A stretch of 64,000 bases of DNA from Spinacia oleracea (Eukaryota; Streptophyta; Magnoliopsida; Caryophyllales; Amaranthaceae): NCBI RefSeq assembly GCF_020520425.1, contig NC_079491.1, positions 35,331,449 through 35,395,448 of the forward strand, read 5' to 3'. The notes beneath the pieces were generated by a model. It was not told the DNA's origin. It saw nothing but the letters and a program-made list of their open reading frames with translations, and searched no databases. Both the position numbers and the translations under genes were made by a program. Shown here in pieces: positions 57,387 to 64,000 of the stretch (the first letter of the stretch is position 1; each line of letters begins with the position of its first letter).

Positions 57387-59202
57387 ATGTCGATTCCTGC
57401 TTTCTCACTCCAACGGGCTGTTAGGCGTTGGCTACGGGCCCTTACTCCTACAGAAAAGGCTTTGTTGAAAGAATACCACTTAGAGGCACTTTTAGGCTTA
57501 CAACAAATTAACATTGACTATAATTTCCTGCATGCAGCCCTAAGCTTTTGGGATTCCGATCATCATGTTTTTGTCTTTCGGGGCAACGAAATATGTCCTT
57601 TGCCAGATGAATTTGCTGCGATCCTTGGTTATCCTACTAATGCTACCCCTGCCACTCCTGGCACTATTGAAGAGAGTAAAACAACCATAGGGGCTTTCCT
57701 AGGACTAGATGCTAACATGCTTGCTGAAATTGTTGTAGGTGATGAGGTTAATTTGGCAAAACTTGTAAAACATCACTTTAGGCCTAGTAAGAATATGACC
57801 GAACAGAAATTGAATATTCGAGCCCTTGTATTTTGCTTGTTGAATCATTATTTGCTGTCGAATAACAATGGTGAGTTCGGTGACATAAGGTTGATCCCCT
57901 TGATTAGCTAGATGGAAAGTTGCTATTCTATTATGCCGTTGGTGGTTGCCGAGACTTTGCTGAGTGCGGATGAGCTGAAGAAGGACGCCAAATCTGAATA
58001 TTTTAAGGGAAGCCCCCTATTACTGCAGGTAATCAATTTTTTTCTTTGCGCACGTATACGTTTTTTTGCAAATATATTTTTTATTCGTCCTGCCTTGGGG
58101 CTGAGTTTCGGCGCCCAGGGCTGGGCGCTAGAATTATCGCCGCCTGGTCCTGGGCGTTGAAACTGCGCCCCAGGAACCGTTTTCTTTTTATTATTTATTT
58201 TTTTTGATCGTACCCGTTTTTTGCAGATTTTGGCTCGTGGAACGGCTTAGGCTCTTGGAAGCTCCTGCCGATCCTAAACATTATCGCCCTATAGCCTTGG
58301 GTAACCGAAAATATTTGCACCGAGGCCAGGACGAGGCCAAATGGGCCTCCTTTTTTACTCATGGCATCTGTTCTATTAAGTGGGTGGTACCATGGTGGGG
58401 TTTGACTACTATGACGGGGGGTTCTGATGTATCGGTTTATGTTTCTTTGTTGGGGCTATCTCGGCCCACATATATTTTCCCTTACCGAGTCATGCGTCAA
58501 TACGGTTTAAGGCAGACTATCCCCTTTTCTGATACGGTACCACCTAAAGTAGCGGCCTTTTCACAAGCACGGGTTCAAGCGTGGGCTAAGTATTATGATG
58601 GTCTCCCGCGTTGGGCCGTAGCTACAAATGGCTTTGTGGGTCTTTCTGAAAACTACAAGTTGTGGATGAGCTATGATAAAGCTGTGAGGACCGAGGCTCG
58701 AAATGGGGAGCCGGCTGAGCTTTTGATACCTCGTATTCGTGTTAAGTATGAGGGTCCTGATTCTGCCAAACCTCGTACCCATGGTATTAAGACTGTGAAA
58801 GCTCGTCCTGATCGAAAGCGAAAGGAAGTTCCTCCCCGTTCCAGTTCCAGGCCTAAAAAGATGCCTAACATGAAGGGGCCTGTTGCTGTTAAAAGAAATG
58901 CAAGCTCTCGCGGAGATCGTCGCCGGAAAAATGTATGGGTTAGGAAGGCTCAGCCGCCTGTAGAAACAGTGACTAGTCTAGTTGATGATAATAATCCTTC
59001 TCCCACCATTGTCTGTGCCCTTGAGGCTGAGCGGGCTATAACCGAGAATGTTTCTGAAGCCTTGGCATATTCGGAAGTTAGTGTCCAGGAGCCGGTTCTT
59101 ATGGAGATTGATATAGGGGCAGCGCAGAAGACTGTGGGGGTGGATCCTGCGAACATTGCCCTCTACAAGACTTTATTTGATGATCCGGAAGAACTAGAGT
59201 AG
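57387..59202 (+). pseudogene. Antisense ORF of the Tat element: plant-mobile-domain/DUF7745-like protein
   Basis: Exon 1 runs 57387-58028 (donor gtaatc) and exon 2 58227-59202 (acceptor tttttgcag). The N-terminal part (QRAVRRWLRAL, then FLHAALSFWDSDHHVFVFRG and EICPLPDEFAAILGYP) and the second part (KWASFFTHGI, VVPWWGLTTM, YIFPYRVMRQYG) have the W..L/FWD/F.F...E..P..DE/ILG pattern of the plant mobile domain, as in DUF7745 proteins. The C-terminal third is a basic, disordered tail (RKRKEVPPRSSSRPKKMP, RRRKNVW) ending acidic (FDDPEELE). An in-frame TAG at 57909-57911 interrupts exon 1, and the exon 2 frame is offset by one base just after the acceptor (T-run near 58228-58231), so this copy is broken. 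An aataaa at about 59297 may be its poly(A) signal. Such domains are known as passengers of Tat elements; their role is not established. Confidence 0.8.
58106..58175. repeat. Paired-palindrome module C (in the antisense gene intron)
   Basis: tttcggcgcccagggctggg/cgctagaa, then atcgccgcctggtcctgggc/gttgaaac, then a half site gcgccccagg. The second palindrome is more diverged than elsewhere. Confidence 0.85.
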
Positions 59203-60530
59203 TGTAGTTCTTGCTAGGGTGTAGGTGCCCTTTATTTATTTCAGTTGTGTTTGTTTTTCATTCTTTAGCACTTTGTTTTCCTTCTTATTTTTTTTAAATA
59301 AAGGCGTATTTCATTTTTTGTTTCTCCTCTTTTTTATATTTTTATATGTCTAACACTTTTTTGCACAATTTATATATGTTTTTTTTTATTGGACCGAATC
59401 CTTGGTAAGGATTGCCTACGTATCTTGTCAGAATCAGGTCGCGCGTAGTTCTAGCTAGAATAAGTTCTAGGATGCCGGATTTTAATAGATATGCCCTGAG
59501 GTGGTAGCATATTACTTAATCGGTCAAACGAGTGAAGTATTATCATTATTTTCGTCTCGTCTACCGTTTTTTCCGTAAGTATTATGTAAAAATGAAATTC
59601 GACTATTTTTGTATGGCTGTATTTTTTGGTAAGCCTGTTTGGATACGTGCTGTACCCCCCAAGTGTTCGTTATTTTTCCGTTATGTGCGGATAAAATGAC
59701 GAGCACTTCTAAAAATTAGACAGGCAGAGAGTTTCAACGCCCAGGCTGGGGCGTCAAAGATTTCGGCGCCCAGCCCTGGGCGCTGAAAATGATTTGGGCG
59801 GTCGTTTTTGATGCTTTGCTTCACGTGTTCTTGCGTTTCTTTTTTCTTTTTTTTTTTCTTTTTTTTTTCGTTTTAGTGCTTTGATTTTTGCTCGTATTTA
59901 AAATCAATTTTGAGGCTATTTCGGAGGCTTTTTTTACTGTTAGCGTGAGATGCATTTTTGTCCGGATTAATTTTTTCTATCCCTGACTCGAAACGGTTTT
60001 GAAAATGGAGTTAGGGTGTGGAAGATATGAAGATCTTTGTGTAGGCTTTTGAGGTGGGTTGAGGTGCGTGTCGTTTTTGAAGGGTATGGCGGGGTTACAT
60101 TTTATTAATTCCCTTTTTAAGCAACATTTGCATTTGTTTTGGATTTTGATTTCCTTCGATTTCTTTGGGTTGCATGGATTGACTTTTATGTTTTGGGGAT
60201 ATGAAGGGGATGGTGCGGTTTATTTTGTGGGTTTCGGGAATTGGTTCCCATGGCACTATTTCAAGACCGAGTGGGCCTCGTTTGTTGGGCCTAGAGTGGG
60301 CCGCCTCTTTATTTTTGTATTTCGCAAGTACATTTGGTGCTTACTTTAGTGTTAGAATAAATTTTTTAGGAGAAATATTACGCCTTTATTAATTTGGAAA
60401 GTAAGGAAAACACACTGAAATAAAATTGACCTATATTCTAATGGGTCTTAGGACCATCTAAAGTCTTTATTATTCTTTTTACCAATTTAAAGAACTACTA
60501 GGCGCTTTTTACTACGGTGCTCTATGTGGC
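59203..60530. other. Non-coding gap between antisense gene and protease
   Basis: This is where RT, RNase H and integrase would be expected in a complete Tat element, but I find none of their motifs on the minus strand. The sequence is T-rich with long homopolymer stretches (about 59838-59870). The plus frames at 60059-60392 are F/W/G-rich without family resemblance. Palindrome module D lies here. Confidence 0.6.
59732..59788. repeat. Paired-palindrome module D
   Basis: tttcaacgcccaggctgggg/cgtcaaa, then tttcggcgcccagccctggg/cgctgaaaat. The second palindrome is the most perfect of the set. Confidence 0.92.
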
Positions 60531-62374
60531 TCAAGCCTTGGGTTTAGTCTCGTAAAACTTTGGTCCTTCACCGGTACTCATCTTGAATTCTATTCCTTTT
60601 GCATTGACCCACTGATATATCTTCACCCATCCGTTCTCGATCTCTTCTAATGTTGATGCAGGAGCGATTAACCGGGTTGGATCGAAACCTTCATCTTGTA
60701 AAGCTAGGGTAGTCATCACAGTCTCGTCCTCCATAGGCCTCGATTCGTTAAACAATGTCCATAGAGCCTGGTCGTCCAATATTTCAGCTGTTTTAGTCTT
60801 GGTGAGGTGGGGTGCCTCATCCAAGGTGTGGCAGTCATGGAAGATTTCAAATCCTGGTTTTAGCAAGCCATCCTGAACGAAGGGTTCAGGGAAATCACAG
60901 CATGGGTGTCCTTCTCCTTCCCGAACGAACATTCCGTTAAGGGTTCTTTGATACGGGGGAAGGAGGGTGGTTTGTTTGGCCTTGTTAAGGCGCAGCCCAG
61001 ACAGGCGGTCAGCAATATCTTCCTCCGTTGGTTCATAGCCTAAGCCAAAGGGAGTAGGTTTGTTGGGTAAAGGATGGAATGTGCATTCCTTCTTCCTTAT
61101 GCCCAATGGGGTTCCAGGGAAATAACCTTGAGCTAACAGCATTCTAGGGATGACTTGGGATGCGTGCGGGTCTAGTAATGCTGGATCATAGTCTTCGATG
61201 AACTGGATTGCTTCTTCCATTTGAAACCCGTAAAGGTCGTCTGCAGTTTCGGCCGTTCCAACCATAGTACAACTGACGTCGAGAGGAGGGGCGCGGATTT
61301 TTAGTATTACCCCGTTATGGTTAAGTTTAACCATTTGGTGCAAGGTAGAAGCCACACCTCCTAAGTCATGGAGCCAAGGTCGCCCCAAGAGGAGGTTGAA
61401 AGTGGGCTTGATGTCGATTATTTGAAACTCCGTGGTGCGTGCCACAGGCCCGGTTTGTATGGTAAGGTTGATTTTTCCCAACACAGGCCTTCGGGAGTTA
61501 TCATAAGCTCGTACCCCTTGCGTGGAGGTTTGGAAGTCATCGTTTCCTAGCCCCAAGCAATGTGCGGTTCGCAATGGGAAAACATTAACCGCCGAACCGT
61601 TATCTACGAGTGCTTGGGGGATGTTTTGTCCTTTGCATCCAACTACTAAATAGAGGGCTTTATTGTGAGCACCCCCCTCTTTGGGCAAGTCTCTGTCAGT
61701 GAAAATATGGCCTTTTCTCCGGCATCTCTCGTGACGTGGCTAACCAATGAGTCAGGTGTGATATCTGTAGGTACTGAGATGAGGTCGAGTGAGCGAATAA
61801 GCTTTTCGCGATGTTCTTTCGAAGTACACATGAGATCCCAGATGGTAATTTCGGCTTTGGTTCTTTTTAGTTGTTTCAAGAGAGGATTTTCAATGACTTC
61901 TGCGATGGTGGCGTGCCGTCCACTCTCAGGAGTTTGCCTAACTGGGATATCGTCCATAGGAGGTGGGCGAATATCCGGTTGGTATATCCTTCCGGATCGG
62001 GTGAGGTTGTCGACCTCGGGCTCCTGAGGGGTGGTGTCGATGTGAGCATACCAGGGCCAAGTTTCAGTAAAGAGGTCCTGGCCCGACACTTGAGATAGGT
62101 AAATATCTTCAGCATCATCATCCCACACACCGCACACTTCTCTCTCGATTCGATCCATAGGGACCACAGCAAGTGGTGCACCTTGAGGCGTAATGTACAC
62201 CGTAGGGTCGAAGTTCTCATTTTCTGGTTGGTCGAGAGAGATGTGACAAGAGCCGAGTGGGCTCTTGTTGTTGTTGGGTTTGCCAACGTTAGGGAGAGGT
62301 ATTACTTCATCCTCTATCATGTCCTGGATTGTATTTTTTTGGTTCCAGCAGTTTTCGGTGTCATGCCCATTTCC
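60531..62374 (-). pseudogene. Tat protease region (end of Gag and retropepsin)
   Basis: Two overlapping frames. 62320-61646 holds a Gag-protease linker (MIEDEVIPLPNVGK, SGRIYQPDIRPPPMDD, HREKLIRSLDLISV). After a frame change near 61,650-61,690 the frame 61688-60531 (385 aa) carries the aspartic protease: ALYLVVGCKGQNIPQALVDN followed by GSAVNVFP, where VDNGSA is the active-site motif of this lineage, then FQIIDIKPTFNLLLGRPWLH (flap/ILGR-type end). After about 200 more residues it stops at 60531 with ...FYETKPKA, before any RT motif such as the usual Y.DVFAWS entry. Confidence 0.85.
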
Positions 62375-63501
62375 TTAATGGAACTTGCAATAAGTACCTT
62401 CGACCCAGTATTTGCTCTTGACAGGAGGGTCACGGGTGGGGCCTATAGGTCTCAACTTTCCTTGATTGGTTAGTCTTTCGAAGGCTTGTACCAAAGTCGA
62501 CCCGAGTGGGGCAAACTTTCGGTCTCGGACCCATCTTCCAGGGCTTCTTCGGGCGGGAGTCTCCTCTACGATATGGACTTCTTGGGCTTGGGATGTGTTG
62601 CCCCTGTTGTAGGTGTTGCTTTTGTATGCGGGTTTACTTTGTATTGTTTTTGCGAGATCATCCTCGATCTTTATTCTCACATCATAAACTCTTTTGAAAG
62701 TGTCAAGTCCCAGGTACCTAAGGTGTTGTCTGTAAGCCGGGTCCAGGATGTCAATGAATTTTTGGACCAATTCTGTTTCGGGAGGCCTATTGATTAGTTG
62801 GGCCGCCTGGTCCCTCCATCTAGCAAAGTAGGTTGTGAAACCCTCATTTTTCTTTTGGAAGAAACTTCCAGCTCGCGCATGGTGACTTGAAAATCCATGT
62901 TCGACGAGTATTGCTTGATGAAGACATTGACAAAGTCTTCCCAAGTGGGGAAGAGCTTAGGGTCCTGGTGATAGTACCATTTGAGCGGCACATGTTCCAA
63001 GGACAAAGGAAAGGCAGGTAAATACATGGACTTGTCCACGCCTTTCAAGTTCATGGCATTCACAAAGCTCAATAGATGATCACGGGGATTGTCCGTGGCT
63101 TTAAACTTTGGTAAGTCAGATGAACTAAACTTTTCTGGTAGTTTTCCAGGAAAAGGTTCAGGATCGAGGGAGAAGTACTTGCTCCCCATGGTTTGCTGTA
63201 GGACCATTTTTTTCAATCCTCTTCTCGTTATCGAGGTCATTTTTGGCTTGTGCAGCCGCTAAGGCTTCGTTTTCCATTTTCAGTTGGCCCATGAGTTGGG
63301 TCATTTGAGCCATCTGGTCCGCAATTCTTCGATGGACATGTTTGAGGGTGCGAATCGAGGTTGGGGAAGCGGAGATCCTTGAAATGAGGGATGACGGACG
63401 GAGCTTGGAGTCACTAAACCTGGTGTTGGCGATGTATCTTCGAGGCGCACTAACCGTTGATTTCCTGATCGGCACCAAGTGGCAGGACCAGTCCTATGCA
63501 T
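62375..63501 (-). pseudogene. Tat gag, broken by frameshifts and a stop
   Basis: Gag is spread over several frames. An N-terminal part with a coiled-coil-like segment (MAQMTQLMGQLKMENEALAA) is at 63478-63158. The retrotransposon Gag core is at 63240-62794 (LPKFKATDNPRDHLLSFVNA, KWYYHQDPKLFPTWEDFVN, FIKQYSSNMD). After a further frame change near 62,850 the core continues to 62375 (FTTYFARWRDQAAQLINRPP, FIDILDPAYRQHLRYLG). The frame then meets a stop at 62375-62377, inside what looks like a zinc-knuckle motif (YCKFH before it, GNGHDTENCW after it). At least three separate lesions make this copy non-functional. Confidence 0.85.
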
Positions 63502-64000
63502 AAGATAAGCTAAAGTTTAGGTCCCAAAGTTTCAAGTATTACTTAGTCTAGACTTCGACTCTCTCTATTGGTTTTTCACTCTTTCTTTTGTTGGTACACT
63601 TTTTAGTTCTTTCTTTTGGTCATTCTTTGGATTTTCGAAACACTTGCCCGTGTGACATTCATAATTATTAGCATGTTCGGTTTTGGTGTCGAGCAGTGTC
63701 GTCGTAGGAGGCCTAACAACGACGCAAAGAGTTATTCTTTTTTATGAGTCGCTTTTTAGAATCGAGTGCTTTTCTTACGCCCTCGCAGCAATTTTTTTAC
63801 GAACGGTTTTTTTTGCTACGTGTTTTCTTTTTCGCGGGCACCGAGGCTGCTGCGCCTGACCAGAAGGCCAAGCAGCAACTTCAGCGCCCAACGTCGGGCA
63901 TGAGAAATTCTGACGCCCAGCCAGGGGCGTTGAAAATGTGTCCCTGGCTGGTTCTCGTTTTCTGTTTGCGTCTACTTTTGTTTATGCGACTTCGATTTTG
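63502..64000 (-). other. Leader of the Tat element
   Basis: Upstream of gag on the minus strand, no coding signal. It contains palindrome module E. The primer binding site and 5' LTR must lie beyond the right edge. Confidence 0.6.
63880..63936. repeat. Paired-palindrome module E (upstream of gag)
   Basis: ttcagcgcccaacgtcgggc/atgagaaa, then ttctgacgcccagccagggg/cgttgaaaat. Same order, spacing and orientation as modules A to D, but more diverged in the first palindrome. Confidence 0.85.

Larger units (their letters stand above)
53880..64000 (-). mobile_element. Tat-type Gypsy element, gag-protease only, with antisense gene (runs past window end)
   Basis: In minus-strand sense: leader (64000-63502), gag (63501-62375), protease region (62374-60531), non-coding gap, a gene on the opposite strand (57387-59202), tandem-repeat region, polypurine tract (55387-55371) and 3' LTR (55370-53880). 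The 5' LTR lies beyond 64000. TGTAGACACC-type LTRs, Gag and protease style, a repeat-rich 3' region and an antisense extra ORF are typical of the Tat lineage (Retand, Ogre and relatives). No reverse transcriptase, RNase H or integrase motif is visible between protease and LTR, so the copy is non-autonomous or pol-deleted. Confidence 0.85.

Noticed and set aside
60059-60392. Plus-strand F/W/G-rich frames as a second antisense gene
   Set aside because: Two overlapping phases, no start context, no domain, in a T-rich non-coding gap of the Tat element.

Overview
This is a 64 kb piece of nuclear DNA from a flowering plant. It holds split genes with GT-AG introns, Copia and Gypsy (Tat-type) retrotransposons, LINE and SINE copies, hAT, Stowaway and MULE DNA elements, and very AT-rich spacers. 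The style of the Tat element (paired GGCGCCCAG/CTGGGCGCC palindromes, TGTAGACACC long terminal repeats) and of the Copia repeats (TGAAGGAAATAATGCCC start) suggests a Caryophyllales genome of the Amaranthaceae kind, perhaps spinach-like. That assignment is inference only.

Four ordinary host genes can be reconstructed. (1) A minus-strand RING protein resembling the N-terminal half of RFWD3 (2542-5466); its 3' part is not found in the window. (2) A plus-strand CDC25-like phosphatase/arsenate reductase of the ACR2 type (7760-11419, three exons, 130 aa). (3) A plus-strand ACT-domain protein of the ACR9/ACR10 type (36351-39395, six exons, 412 aa). (4) A minus-strand RZ-1-type RNA-binding protein with an RRM and a CCHC zinc knuckle (41838-46689, two exons, 262 aa).

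The rest is mobile DNA in layers. 1-13.6 kb has two hAT-like non-autonomous elements and several tandem duplications. 13.7-16.3 kb is a decayed LINE with a SINE inserted in it, still flanked by the SINE target duplication. 18.4-18.8 kb is a solo Copia LTR. 19.5-32.5 kb is a large minus-strand Copia element with 1,397-bp LTRs differing at two sites. Its polyprotein has one frameshift between reverse transcriptase and RNase H. Its leader contains a nested 2.6-kb TGTAA...TTACA element with a perfect CTACC target duplication and a GC-rich 21-bp tandem repeat. 32.7-34.4 kb holds LINE and MULE fragments, and two Stowaway MITEs flank the ACR9-like gene.

From 47.1 kb onward the window is accessory DNA of two unusual kinds. 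First comes a FAR1-type MULE transposase gene (47516-52400), nearly intact, whose introns and 3' flank consist mostly of AAAGTTA/TAACTTT repeats. A convergent minus-strand coding remnant follows, cut by the next element. Second is a minus-strand Tat-type Gypsy element (53880 to beyond 64000). It keeps broken gag and protease frames but no reverse transcriptase, RNase H or integrase in the expected place. Instead it carries an antisense gene with a plant-mobile-domain/DUF7745-like product, its own TATA box, an intron and a poly(A) signal. Five copies of a paired-palindrome module recur only in its non-coding gaps. These two regions are the best candidates for something not well described.
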